A stretch of DNA of 64,000 bases from DATDFB01 sp035276475 (GCA_035276475.1 DATELQ010000071.1:1-64000); one strand, 5' to 3'. Shown: positions 45,206-55,235, counted from the stretch's first letter. Translations and numbers: made by a program. The notes: generated from the sequence alone by a model not told the origin.

Positions 45206-45228
45206 CGCCGGTTTGAGTCCGGCAGCGC
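45206..45228 (+). repeat. Copy of the tRNA-Val 3' end (putative att site)
   Basis: Twenty-three bases matching tRNA positions 41567-41589 with one mismatch (TTT for TTC in the T-loop), continuing imperfectly to CTCTAACCA. It cannot form a tRNA on its own. Confidence 0.8.
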
Positions 45229-45272
45229 TCTAACCAGCAGTCAGCAACCTTCCGGCGGCGTTTCCGCCCCCC

Positions 45273-47828
45273 TCACAACCCATCCCCCATCACCACGAAC
45301 GCCGCCCAATAGAACGGGTGGCGGTACTCCTTCGTGCGCAGCATCGACACGATCGTTTTCTGCATCGCGCTGGCGGCCTGGGTGCGGTCGTGGCGGATGT
45401 TTTGGTGGAACTTGCGCATCAGGGTGCTCGTGGCGGCGGAGTCGACTTTCCACTGGCTGACCACTTGCGTGCGGCAGCGGGCGGCGAAGAGGGCCCAGCT
45501 GAAGCCGATGATGCCTTCGCCGGCGGCGTACGCGCCGCGGGCGGTGTCGCAGGCGGACAGCACCACCAGATCCGCGCCGAGGTCCATCTGCATCAGCTCT
45601 CCGGCTTCGAGATAGCCGTCTTCCGTCTTCGAGCGGCCCTGGGCGAGCAGCAGGTACGAGTGCATCGGGCTGGCGTCGTTCAGCACGCCGTGGCCGGCCA
45701 CGTGCAGCACGCGGAAGTGCGGCGCCTCGGATTTGAAGCGCTCCTCCGTCGCCTCGCCGCGGACATATACCTCGCTGTCCGCGCCGTAATACCGCGCCGC
45801 GCTCTTCACCTCCGCCTCCGCTTCCGGAAGCGACGTGAGCTTGCCTCGCGAGGCGCGTTCCACGTCCGTGCCGGCCGGTGTCGTCGGGTTGCCGAACGCG
45901 AGCAGCTCGCGGCGTCCGCTCGCCGGCGCCGCCGCGGCCTCGCGGCTCATCTCCATCCACGCGGCCAGCGACGGCGCGTAGACGATCGCTGCCTTCTCCG
46001 CGAGATACGTCCCGTGCCGATCGAGCAGCGCCTGAAACGGCAGATTCCAGAGCGGTCCGTCCGGAATCAGAATCCACGACCGCCGCTTCGACAGCAGATC
46101 CGCGATCGGGGCGATCAGCATTTCGTGCAGCTCCCGCGCTGGCTTGCGGAAGTCGGGACGCCGGTCCGCGAGGAGCGTGCGGAACGACTCCGCGCGGCGC
46201 GCGAGATTGTCGCTGGCGACGTCGATGGCGCGCACCTCGATCGCTCCGCCGGCGATGACGAACGCGTACGTCTTCTCCTCCGTCACGAGAAACTCCACGA
46301 GCGCGGCCTCGGCCGGCAGGCGGGAGACGGCGTCGCGCGCCGTCACCGGCGGCAGCGTTCCTCGCTCGACGCGCAGCCGCGGATGGGCGGCGGCGAGCTC
46401 CTGTTGGAAAGCGTCGTGCTCGCGGCGCGCGGCGGCGATGCGCTCGGTCAGCTCGGGGCTGGATGCATGCGCCGCCTCGCGATGCAGCGCCGACAGCCGA
46501 TCGGCGAGCTCGCGCTCGCGCCTTCGCTCCTCGTCGGTGAGCGCCAGCGGCCGGTCGGGAGCGCGGCGCAGCACATCGATCAGCACCCGCGACCGATACC
46601 GCTCCGCCGACTCGAACGCGTCGCCCACGCGGCCCTGGCCGATCATCAGCAGGGCCATCTCGGAGTAGGCCTCGCTGCGGTGATCGAAGAAGTGGACCTC
46701 ATCGCCCGTGGAATGCCCATGCATCGATTCGACCGCGTCGATCGCTCCGGCAAGCGCGGTCCGCGCTTCTTCGGCGCGCCCGAGCTTCCGGTAGAGATGC
46801 CCGACCAGCGTGCGGGAGAGATAGATGCCCTTGCTCCCGTCGGTCGGCTCCGCGGCCGCCTTCACCGCTTGATCGAGCGCGGCAGAGAGATTGCCGCTCC
46901 GCTCCTCGCTCTCCGCCAGAAGGCGGCGGACGTTGGCGCGCGAATCGGGATCGTCGGTTTTCTCGTACGCCGGCAGCAGCTCGCGCAGGACCGGCGCCGC
47001 CTCCTCGTGCCGCCCGAGGCGCAGGAGAACGGCGGCGATGTTCATCTTCGACATGTTGATCCCGCGCGTGTACCCGAGCGTCTCCATCAGCGCCAGGTTC
47101 TCGCGGTAGCACTCCAGGGCGCGGTCGCCGCGGCCCATCAGGTTGTAGGCGACGCCGAGGTTGTTGCGGGTCGAGGCCACCATGGCCGTGCTGCCGAGCT
47201 CGCGGAACATCTCGATCGCCTTTTGGTCGTAGTAGACGGCGAGATCGGTGTTCCCTTCATTCATGTACACGTCGGCCATCCCGGCGAGAGCTTCGGCGTG
47301 AACGATGGGCTTCTTGGATGCGATGGCCGCGGCGATCGCCTCGCGGAACGTGGCCATGGCCTCGCGATACTGACCGAGCGATTCCTGACACTGGCCGACA
47401 CGCTCCAGGCAGAACGCCGTCCGGCCGCTTTCCGGAACGGCCGCGCATTGGCGGTAGTCATCGGCGGCCACGGCGAACTTCCCCTGGCCGATGTGCAGAT
47501 TGCCCATGTGCAGAAAGGCTCCAGCGAGGCCGTTTGCGTCGCCGGCTTTCTCGAACGTCGCCTGCGCCTCGCGCGCGAGGGCAATGCCGTCGTCGAATTG
47601 GCCGTACAGCGTTTTCAGGCCGGCCAGGCCGAGCTTCGCGCGCGCGGCGATCACCGCATCGCCGGCCGCTTCCGCCGCGGCGCGCGCCTTCTCGTACGCG
47701 GCGAGCGCCTCCTTGAAGCGGTTCGCGTCGTAGTGCGCCTTCGCCGTCTTCATCAGATCGGCGGGCGACTCCTGCGCCGCTGCGACAGCCGGCAGGATCA
47801 AGAGAAGCGCAGCGGCGATGGCTCTCAT
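45273..47828 (-). CDS. Exported TPR protein with C-terminal CHAT (caspase-like) protease domain
   Basis: An 851-aa protein: signal peptide about 1-18, about ten TPR-type helical repeats in 20-420 (for example AHYDANRFKEALAAYEKA), a charged helical linker, and a CHAT domain about 560-851 with the dyad His in HVAGHGVL and Cys in LSACDTARG. Both catalytic residues are present, so it may be an active protease. It is third in an operon after a sigma factor and an anti-sigma factor, overlapping the latter by four bases. A role as effector of that pathway is inference. Confidence 0.9.
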   Translation of the reverse strand: MRAIAAALLLILPAVAAAQESPADLMKTAKAHYDANRFKEALAAYEKARAAAEAAGDAVIAARAKLGLAGLKTLYGQFDDGIALAREAQATFEKAGDANGLAGAFLHMGNLHIGQGKFAVAADDYRQCAAVPESGRTAFCLERVGQCQESLGQYREAMATFREAIAAAIASKKPIVHAEALAGMADVYMNEGNTDLAVYYDQKAIEMFRELGSTAMVASTRNNLGVAYNLMGRGDRALECYRENLALMETLGYTRGINMSKMNIAAVLLRLGRHEEAAPVLRELLPAYEKTDDPDSRANVRRLLAESEERSGNLSAALDQAVKAAAEPTDGSKGIYLSRTLVGHLYRKLGRAEEARTALAGAIDAVESMHGHSTGDEVHFFDHRSEAYSEMALLMIGQGRVGDAFESAERYRSRVLIDVLRRAPDRPLALTDEERRRERELADRLSALHREAAHASSPELTERIAAARREHDAFQQELAAAHPRLRVERGTLPPVTARDAVSRLPAEAALVEFLVTEEKTYAFVIAGGAIEVRAIDVASDNLARRAESFRTLLADRRPDFRKPARELHEMLIAPIADLLSKRRSWILIPDGPLWNLPFQALLDRHGTYLAEKAAIVYAPSLAAWMEMSREAAAAPASGRRELLAFGNPTTPAGTDVERASRGKLTSLPEAEAEVKSAARYYGADSEVYVRGEATEERFKSEAPHFRVLHVAGHGVLNDASPMHSYLLLAQGRSKTEDGYLEAGELMQMDLGADLVVLSACDTARGAYAAGEGIIGFSWALFAARCRTQVVSQWKVDSAATSTLMRKFHQNIRHDRTQAASAMQKTIVSMLRTKEYRHPFYWAAFVVMGDGL

Positions 47829-48859
47829 CGCAGTGCAATCAGACGCCGTGCGATCGGGGAGTCGGGGTTCTGTTCGGCGAGTTGGCGGAACTCGCGCTCC
47901 GCGTCGTGCAGCAGTCCGTGGCGGCTGTAGAGAAGCCCGCGAAGGAGGTGCGAGTCGCCATACTGCGTCTCGCCGACACGAACCTCGGCGGCCTCACTCG
48001 ACGGCAGCACGCGGAACACCGCCTCGGCGCGCTCCGCGCCGGCCGACGAGATCTCGCCGCCCTCGGTGTCGGCGACGACGTGCCACGAGAGATCGACGCC
48101 CGCCGGCAGCGCCTTCGACGGCGTCCACGACGTGCCGGTCAACTCTCCGCTGCGCGCGATCTCCTCGTAGTCGGCATCGAAGACCGCGGCGCGGTAGCCG
48201 CGTGCGCCGCGCACCGGCGTCCACGAGAAGCGCGGCCGCGCGTCGAGCACGGCGGAGCGAAACGGCTCGATGGCGCGCAGCGGATGCGTTCCGGCGTTCC
48301 CGCCGCGCACCGCGCCCGGCATGGCGGCGATGAACGTCGGGATCGAGAGTGCGCGTCCGGAGAGAACTGCGCGGGCGTCTTCGGCGTCGCGCGGCGAGCG
48401 CATCGCCACGCCGTCGATCGCACCGTTGTCGAGCAACGCGATCCGCCCGGCACCATCGGCGAGGCTGGCCACGACCGCATGATGCGGAGCAGCGAGCGGT
48501 GCTTTGACGGCGACCGGCGCTCCCGGTGTGGTCCGTCGAACGAAGAGCGCGATTGTCGACAACGCGACAACGATGAAGACGGCGGCCGCCGCCATCAGCC
48601 AACGCTTTGACGTCGACGCCGGAAAGCGCACCACCCGCCCCTCGGCGTCGAAGCGGCGCAGGTCCTCCACCTCCTCACGGCACATCGCACACGACTCCGC
48701 GTGGCTTGCGGCGAGGCGGTACGACGCATCGTCCACGCGCTCGTCGACGAGGACGTCGAGCTCGTCGTCGGAGAGATGCACGTCCACGCCCGGCGCGGCG
48801 AGCGCGCCGAGGGCCTGGCGATAGGCCGGAAGAGATTCAGAATCGGGTTGCCGGTCCAC
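47825..48859 (-). CDS. Anti-sigma-factor-like membrane protein with zinc finger
   Basis: A 344-aa protein. The N-terminal cytoplasmic part has a zf-HC2-type site (HAESCAMC, about residues 53-60), then one membrane segment about 87-106, and a periplasmic part with a beta-sandwich-like domain (RPRFSWTPVRGARGYRAAVFDADY) and a C-terminal helical pair. This is the design of an anti-sigma factor that holds the sigma factor at the membrane. GTG start with AAAGGA upstream, 17 bp after the sigma gene. Confidence 0.8.
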   Translation of the reverse strand: MDRQPDSESLPAYRQALGALAAPGVDVHLSDDELDVLVDERVDDASYRLAASHAESCAMCREEVEDLRRFDAEGRVVRFPASTSKRWLMAAAAVFIVVALSTIALFVRRTTPGAPVAVKAPLAAPHHAVVASLADGAGRIALLDNGAIDGVAMRSPRDAEDARAVLSGRALSIPTFIAAMPGAVRGGNAGTHPLRAIEPFRSAVLDARPRFSWTPVRGARGYRAAVFDADYEEIARSGELTGTSWTPSKALPAGVDLSWHVVADTEGGEISSAGAERAEAVFRVLPSSEAAEVRVGETQYGDSHLLRGLLYSRHGLLHDAEREFRQLAEQNPDSPIARRLIALR

Positions 48860-48876
48860 GTTCGCTCGTCCTTTCT

Positions 48877-49917
48877 CTATGAAGATGCGCGCCCGAGCAG
48901 CGGATTACCGTCGCGCAAAAACGGAAGCCGCCGCCCCAGCCGCTCCCGGGCTGATTTTCTCAGGTTGATGACTTGCTGGCGGCTGAGGCCGAGCCGTTCG
49001 GCGATGGCAATGTCGGGCAGCGGCAGTTGATCCCACATCGCCGCGAGATCCTCGGGCGCCAGCTCGACCGCGGCAGCCAGCCCGTCGAACGTGACGATGC
49101 GCAAGAGGACGAGCAGGCTCGTGATGGCGGAGCCGTTCTCGTCGCGAAGGCCGAGCAGCAACGCGATGCGCTGCCGCGGCAGCAAGAGATCGACCTCGCG
49201 CCAGACTTCGGTGAGCGCTGAGCGGTAGACGAGCGACGACTCCACCGAGGGCGCTTCGTCCGTGCGCTCGACGCGCGCGGCGGGCGGCGGGGCGACGGGC
49301 AGTTGGAACAGCTCCGCGACCTTCTCGACGAGCCGCTCGAGCTCCACGGGCTTTTGTGCATGGACGAAGACGTGGTCGAGCGTGCGCACGATGTCTTGAT
49401 GTCCGATGGCGTCGTTCCAGGTGACGAAGAGCGGCGGCGCGAGCGGTGGAATGCGGTCGAGATCGGCCTCGGCACACTCACTCATTTCGCCCCAGCCCGC
49501 GCGTCCGCAAACAACGTAGCCCGAGGGAGACCGCCACAGGGCGAAGCGCGCGGTCTTGCGGACAACGTGGCGGATGCGGTTGCGCAGGCGCTGGCGCTCC
49601 GGGTGAACGCGACGGAAGTGCGCGTGGACGACGTTGAACGCGGTCACCGCGGCGTAGCCGTCGAAGTTCGCAATCGGAATGCCGGCTGGGTCGGACTTGA
49701 CCTCCTGCAGCCGCTTGATCAACTGCAGGGCCGCCTCGCTGCAGAGCTCTTCGCGCTCCGTGACGGCGACGGCCGCGCCGACGCGTCCGCGGACGACGCC
49801 CTCGATGACGGGCGTAACGCGGTCGATCAGGAGCCGGAACGCGTCGTGTTCCGCCGCGGACTCGGGCGGAGCTCTCAGGTACCGCTCGAGGACCGGATCC
49901 AGCGCTTCGCCGGTCAT
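48877..49917 (-). CDS. Sigma-70-family RNA polymerase sigma factor
   Basis: A 346-aa protein. A region-2-like helical segment near residues 45-115 (ANFDGYAAVTAFNVVHAHFRR) and a region-4-like HTH at the end (LPDIAIAERLGLSRQQVINLRKSARERLGRR). There is a long middle part (about 130-290), so it is larger than an ordinary ECF factor. The operon order sigma, zinc-finger anti-sigma, TPR-CHAT is consistent with a self-contained stress pathway. No promoter was recognised in the 117-bp gap to the divergent GGDEF-EAL gene. Confidence 0.8.
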   Translation of the reverse strand: MTGEALDPVLERYLRAPPESAAEHDAFRLLIDRVTPVIEGVVRGRVGAAVAVTEREELCSEAALQLIKRLQEVKSDPAGIPIANFDGYAAVTAFNVVHAHFRRVHPERQRLRNRIRHVVRKTARFALWRSPSGYVVCGRAGWGEMSECAEADLDRIPPLAPPLFVTWNDAIGHQDIVRTLDHVFVHAQKPVELERLVEKVAELFQLPVAPPPAARVERTDEAPSVESSLVYRSALTEVWREVDLLLPRQRIALLLGLRDENGSAITSLLVLLRIVTFDGLAAAVELAPEDLAAMWDQLPLPDIAIAERLGLSRQQVINLRKSARERLGRRLPFLRDGNPLLGRASS

Positions 49918-50034
49918 TTTGGACTCGATTGACAGCGTCGATCGTACACCGTTGAAACGAATCGGGTGCCGCCGACACTACGGTGGGACGCGCTGGTGCC
50001 AATAAGTCCACGGCGACGTCATCTTCACCCGACA

Positions 50035-51417
50035 ATGACCAAGAATGCCTCCGGGGCCTGCCCCACGTGTGATGTCGAAGCCGACGATCTGGCCACGCGC
50101 GTCCGCGACGCCGTGCGCTCCGGCGACGTGCAGCGGTTGCCGGCGATTCATCGGGAGTGCCCGGTGTTCGCGACGGCGGTCTCGCACTTCGACGGCCTGA
50201 CCGGCCTCCCGAACCGCCGCTTCTTTCTCGAGCGCCTCGATCACGTCATCGCCGGCGCGCGCGCGCACCGCGTCGACGTCGCCGTGCTCGCCGTCGGCAT
50301 CGACCGCTTCCGCAAGGTCAACGCATCGCTCGGACATCGCGTCGGCGACAAGGTGCTGGAGACGATCGCGTCGCGGTTGCACGGTGAGATGGTGGCGCGG
50401 TCGGGCGGCGACGAGTTTCTCGTGCTCCTGCAACGGCCCGGCGTCGACGTCGCCGCGCGCCAGCTCCTGGCGGCGGTCGCGCAGCCACTCGAAGTCGACG
50501 GCTACACGCTGAACCTCACCGCCACGATCGGCGTCAGCGTCTTCCCCGGCGACGGTCTGGACGCGGAGTCGCTCGTGCAGCACGCCACGACGGCGCTGCA
50601 CCGCGACGCCCGTCCGATGGCTTCGCCGTTTCTCGAAAGCGGACTGCGGCGGGCCGTGGAGCGCGCGGAGTTCGTGCTGCACTACCAGCCGATCGTCGAT
50701 CTCCATTCGTGGCGCGTCTCGGGCGCCGAAGCGTTGATCCGATGGGAGCACCCGCACCTCGGCACGCTTCCGCCGGCGTCGTTCCTCGGGCTCGCCGAGG
50801 AGACGGGGATGATCGTTCCGCTGGCCACGTGGGCGGTGCGCGAGGCGTTTGCGCAGATGGCGCGCTGGAGGGAGCAGGAGCTCGGCATCGGCCGCCTGGC
50901 GGTGAACATCTCCGCGTATCAGCTGCGCGAGCCCGGCTTCGCTCGCACGATCGGACGGATCGCCGAGGAGGAAGGGATCGACGCGCCGCGGATCGAGCTC
51001 GAGGTGACGGAGAGCGTCCTCGTCGCGGACGACGGCCGCAGCATCGAGACGCTGCACGAGCTCAAGTCGCGCGGCTTCGGCATCGCCATCGACGATTTCG
51101 GCACCGGATACTCGTCGCTCAGTTACCTGCAGCGGCTTCCCGTCGACCGGCTGAAGATCGACCGCGCGTTTGTCCGCGATCTCGGCAGCAGCGAGCAGTC
51201 GGCGGCCATCGCGGAGCTGATCATCGCCGTGGCGCAGCGCCTCGGTCTCGCGGTGACGGCCGAAGGGGTCGAGACTGCGAGCCAGCTCGAGTTCCTCCTA
51301 GCGCACGGCTGCGACGAGATCCAGGGCTACTACCTCGGCGAGCCCGGACCGCCCGTCACCGTGGAGCGCGCGGTAATACGGCCGCCCACGCCGCATCTTC
51401 AGCTCGAAAAGAACTGA
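50035..51417 (+). CDS. GGDEF-EAL protein (cyclic-di-GMP turnover)
   Basis: A 460-aa soluble protein. GGDEF domain about 45-200 with the active motif SGGDEF; the inhibitory-site RxxD is not obvious. EAL domain about 210-450 with EALIRWEHP, VNISAYQL, ELEVTES, IDDFGTGYSSL, LKIDRAF, AEGVET and QGYYLGEP, all residues for phosphodiesterase activity. Both domains look intact, so the net activity cannot be predicted. An N-terminal CPTC (about 9-12) could be redox-sensitive. The peroxidase gene follows after about 14 bp. Confidence 0.93.
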   Translation: MTKNASGACPTCDVEADDLATRVRDAVRSGDVQRLPAIHRECPVFATAVSHFDGLTGLPNRRFFLERLDHVIAGARAHRVDVAVLAVGIDRFRKVNASLGHRVGDKVLETIASRLHGEMVARSGGDEFLVLLQRPGVDVAARQLLAAVAQPLEVDGYTLNLTATIGVSVFPGDGLDAESLVQHATTALHRDARPMASPFLESGLRRAVERAEFVLHYQPIVDLHSWRVSGAEALIRWEHPHLGTLPPASFLGLAEETGMIVPLATWAVREAFAQMARWREQELGIGRLAVNISAYQLREPGFARTIGRIAEEEGIDAPRIELEVTESVLVADDGRSIETLHELKSRGFGIAIDDFGTGYSSLSYLQRLPVDRLKIDRAFVRDLGSSEQSAAIAELIIAVAQRLGLAVTAEGVETASQLEFLLAHGCDEIQGYYLGEPGPPVTVERAVIRPPTPHLQLEKN

Positions 51418-51431
51418 TGGAGATTCATCCC

Positions 51432-52460
51432 ATGCGTAAACGCATCTTCGTTTGCGCCGCAATGGCGGCGCTGTTGCTCTCGTCGAATGACATCTCGGCG
51501 GGCTTCCGCAAACGGCATCCGATCGATGCCATGCGGCCACTGCCGGGCGGACTCGGAGTCCTCCCCGCGCTTCCGGAAAATCGGGAGAACCCGATGACGC
51601 CCGCGAAGTTCGAGCTGGGGCGGCAGCTCTTCGAGGACGCGCGCCTCTCCGGCGACGAGAGTCTCAGCTGCGCGTCGTGCCATCCGCGGGAGATGGCGTA
51701 CACGGAAGCGGTGCCGTTCTCCGAGGGCGCCGGCGGAAAGCCGATGCCGCGGCACACGCCGACAGTGCTCAACGCCGCGTACTACCGGTACATCAATTGG
51801 GACGGCAAGTTCGCGACGATTCCGGAGCTCGTCCTGGCGGTGCTGGCGAATCCGCGGAACATGAACATGCAGGACGAGGACGTTCTCATCGACCGCCTCG
51901 AATCAGTGCCGGAGTACCGCGAGCAGTTCCGAAAGCTGTTCGGCGGCCGCCCGACGAAACAGCGCGTGGCGCTGGCGATCGACGCGTATGTGCGCGGGCT
52001 GACAACGCCGAACTCTCCGTTCGACCGCTACGCGGCCGGCGACACGTTCGCGCTGACGGATGCGCAAAAGCGCGGGCTGGCGCTGTTCGTCGGCAAAGCG
52101 GAGTGCGCGATGTGCCACCGCGGCCCGAATTTCGAGGACGATCAGTTTCACGCGCTCGGTATCGGCGGCGACGACGTGGGGCGCTTCAAGGTCACGGGGG
52201 TGGAAGCCGACCGCAACGCGTTCAAGACGCCGACGCTGCGCAACGTGGCGCTGACCGCGCCGTACATGCACGACGGCAGCCTCGCCACGCTTCGCGACGT
52301 GATCGAGCTCTACAACGCCGGCGGCGGCGCGAACCAGCCGAAGTCGATGCTGCTGCGCAAGCTGAACCTGACGGAGAAGGAGAAGGCGGATCTGGCGGCG
52401 TTCCTGGAGTCGCTGACCGGGACGGTTGAGAAGATGGGGGTACGCACGGCAGCGAAGTGA
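51432..52460 (+). CDS. Dihaem cytochrome-c peroxidase of the MauG/CcpA family
   Basis: A 342-aa periplasmic protein: signal peptide about 1-23, haem-binding CASCH (80-84) and CAMCH (225-229), and the family segment TPTLRNVALTAPYMHDGSLATL. It reduces peroxide, or in MauG oxidises tryptophans of MauA. Which type this is depends on the distal ligand of the second haem and cannot be decided by eye. I chose ATG 51432 (GGAG upstream, begins the signal peptide) over 51417, which overlaps the previous stop. A mauA-like gene is 24 kb away in this window, so a functional link is possible but unproven. Confidence 0.9.
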   Translation: MRKRIFVCAAMAALLLSSNDISAGFRKRHPIDAMRPLPGGLGVLPALPENRENPMTPAKFELGRQLFEDARLSGDESLSCASCHPREMAYTEAVPFSEGAGGKPMPRHTPTVLNAAYYRYINWDGKFATIPELVLAVLANPRNMNMQDEDVLIDRLESVPEYREQFRKLFGGRPTKQRVALAIDAYVRGLTTPNSPFDRYAAGDTFALTDAQKRGLALFVGKAECAMCHRGPNFEDDQFHALGIGGDDVGRFKVTGVEADRNAFKTPTLRNVALTAPYMHDGSLATLRDVIELYNAGGGANQPKSMLLRKLNLTEKEKADLAAFLESLTGTVEKMGVRTAAK

Positions 52461-52485
52461 GGGGGGGCCGGTAAACTGGCGCCAC

Positions 52486-55235
52486 GTGCACCGCTGACGT
52501 TGTCGACGACTTAGCCGCAGCGATCCATCGAGGCCGCGCGGCCGTTTTCTGCGGCGCAGGCATCTCGGCCGCCTCGGGGATGCCGCTCGTGCGCGAACTG
52601 CTGCCGGCGCTTCTGCAGTCACTCCCGCTTACGCCAGCGGAGACTGCCGCGCTGCTCGGTTCCGGGTTGCCCTTCGAATCGTTCATCGAAGCGATCACGG
52701 CGAACATCGGCACCGGGATTCTGCGTCTGTTTGCCGGCGGTGAGCCGACGGCAACGCATCGTTGGCTGGCGAAGCTCGTACGGGCGGGACTGCTGCGGAC
52801 GATTGTCACGACGAATTTCGACTGCCTCATTGAAGCAGCGTTAGCCGACGAGGGCGTGACAGACCTCGATCGTCTCTATCAGAGCGAGCACTACGAGCAC
52901 ATCGACTGGAGCGAGCCCCGGATACGCCTCATCAAGATCCATGGGACCGTCGATGACGAAGCAAGCCTCGCCGCCACGATTGCCGGCGTCGCCGCAGATC
53001 CGGCGGTTCAGAAGCGCATGCCGGTCATCGAGCACGTTTTCGGCGCGGCAGGAGGCGACCCGACGATCGTGCTCGGCTACAGCTGTTCCGATGCGTTCGA
53101 CATCTTCCCAGCCATTGAAGCCATCGCAAACCCAGGCCGCGTCGTCCACGTCGAGCACGCGAGCTCCTTCGTGGTCGAGGATGTCAGCCGAGCCGCAGCG
53201 CGCAATCCCTTCCACGCGTATCGCGGCGAGCGCCTCTTCTGCGACACGGCGGAGCTCGTGCGGATGCTGTGGGAGAGGACAGTCGATCAATCGCGATACG
53301 ACGGCCACACGGCCACGCATCCATGGAGATCACGGCTCGATGACTGGCGCCGGCACATCGAAACGACGGCGGGCGATGGCGCCTTGGAGCTCCTCGCCGG
53401 AACGCTCTGCGCGCAGATTTCCGACTTTCCAGCCGCGCTCGCGCACTATCGCCGCGGTGCGGAAGCGGCAACGGGGCCGTGGCGTGCAGCGAATCTCCTG
53501 AATGCCGGCGCAATGCTGTTCGATTCGTCGCTGCGGCGGGAGGCACGACAAACGTTCGAACAAGCGCGCGAGGAGTTTCGCGCACTGGCCAATGTCCCCG
53601 GCGAGATCGACGTGCTGCGGCGGCTCGCGGCTGTCGCGCAGCAGGACGGCCGCGCCGTCGAGGCATGCGACTCGCTCATCGCCGCCTTGCGGCTCGCGGA
53701 GGAGCACCCGAAACACGTCCATCCCATTCTCGGCAGTCAGCTCCTGCTCGATCTCGCGGGCATGGAGAACAGCAACGGCCGGCATCGCGACGCCGTGTCG
53801 CACGCACAGCTCGCATACGAAATCGCCAATGAGCTCGGCGACCTGAACACAGCCATCCGCGCGCTCGACGCGTCGGCCAGCGCATATGGGAACCTCGGCG
53901 AGGTTGCCGACGCACTCGGTGCGCACGAGCGAGCCGTGACCCTCGCACGAAAACTCGGAAACCGCTTCAGCGAAGCCATTCACCTCGGCAAGATGGCGTC
54001 GTGCCTGCGAATGCTCGATCGACTGACCGAAGCGACAGTGGTTTGTGACGAAGCGCTGGCGCTGGCACGCGTCGGCGGCGATCGCGGGGGCGAGCACGAC
54101 GCGCTCGTCGAGTCGGGCAACATCGCCCTGCGACAGGAGCGCCACGCGGACGCCCGAGCGGCGTGGACGGAATCGCTGCAGATCGCCGAGCAACTCCGCG
54201 ACGCCACACGCCGCGGCGTTTCCCTCGGCAACCTCGCGGCGTGTTGCGAGATCGATCGAGACTATGACGAAGCCGTTCGCCTGCACGAAGCAGCGCTCGC
54301 GGAATTCGTGCGCGTGCACGAGACGAAGCTGATCGACGACACGCAAGAGGCCATCGCCAAGCTGCACCTTCGCCGGCACGATTACGCGCGGGCGTGCGAC
54401 GCCTTCACGGCCGCGTTGGAAGGTTACGTACGACGCGCCGACCACAAGCCCGACAAAGTCGAGGAGCTGCGCCAAGCCGTACGGCACACCTCCCTGGCCG
54501 CTCGTGCGCCCGAACAGATTGCCGGCATCATGGCCGAGAGGGGCGCGATCGAGGAGGCCATGCAGGTGTGCGCGATCGCGCTGGAGCACGCCCGGGAAAG
54601 CGGCGATCTCCGGAGGCAAGCGCGTCTGGCGGGCGAGCTGGGAAGCCTCGAGGCCGCGCACGGCGACCCCGAGCACGCGATTGCGCTCGGCGAGGACGCC
54701 GTCCGGCTTTTTCGTGAGACCGGCGATATCGAGAACGCGGCTCGCGCGCTGGTGAATCTCGGAGGCGCGTACGAGCGCCGCGGCGATGACGCGTCCGCCA
54801 TTCGCTGCTACGCAGACGCCCTGCCGGAGATGGATGCGGACCGATCTCGAGAAGGCGATCGCGTATTACGACGATGCGCTGTCGCAATTCGACGCCATCG
54901 GGGAAGGCGACCATCCAAACGCCACGCCTTTTCGGGAGAACCTGGCCAAAGCGCTACTGGATCTCGGCGCTGCCACGTCGAACGCCGGCAAGCGCGATGT
55001 GGCGCGCGCGTATTTCGCCCGATGCGAGAGCGTCTGCACGCAGATCGGGGATGCCTTCGGAACAATCCGCGCGATCATCAACCAGGCCGCGATCGACTGG
55101 GTGCACGACGAAGACAAAGGGAATGCCGAGTTCGCGCGAGCGCGTGATGTGGCGATGGAGGCGTACGGTCCCGACCACGAGGTCACTCAATTCGCACAGG
55201 GGTACGTCGACGCGTACCGGCGAGCATCGCAGTAA
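52486..55235 (+). pseudogene. SIR2-domain plus TPR protein, frameshifted (possible NADase defence protein)
   Basis: The main frame (52496 to about 54840) encodes an N-terminal SIR2 domain with VFCGAGISAASGMP, the catalytic-type TTNFD and KIHGTVDD, then about 500 residues of TPR-like helical repeats. Two breaks are visible. At the 5' end no ATG, GTG or TTG lies in frame before the SIR2 motif; GTG 52486 would need a +1 shift at CGC-TGA-C. Near 54836 the TPR pattern moves to the +1 frame (DLEKAIAYYDDAL...) and ends at 55235. SIR2-TPR proteins include NAD-cleaving phage-defence effectors, so this may be a decayed or frameshift-regulated one. A sequencing error is equally possible. Confidence 0.7.

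Larger units (their letters stand above)
41590..45228. mobile_element. Lower-GC islet between tRNA-Val and a copy of its 3' end
   Basis: Between the tRNA and the copied T-arm/acceptor sequence at 45206-45228 the base composition falls to about half G+C, codon use changes, and three genes without local partners appear (SDR, membrane protein, KAS III-like). This is the usual pattern of integration at a tRNA 3' end. No integrase remains. Confidence 0.6.

Noticed and set aside
45206..45238. A second tRNA gene
   Set aside because: Only the T-arm and acceptor 3' strand are present; no D-arm or anticodon arm can be drawn upstream.
52580..55147. A single intact 855-codon SIR2-TPR gene starting at ATG 52580
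   Set aside because: This start would cut the NAD-binding GAGIS motif, and the last hundred residues are Arg-rich nonsense while the TPR pattern continues in the +1 frame.
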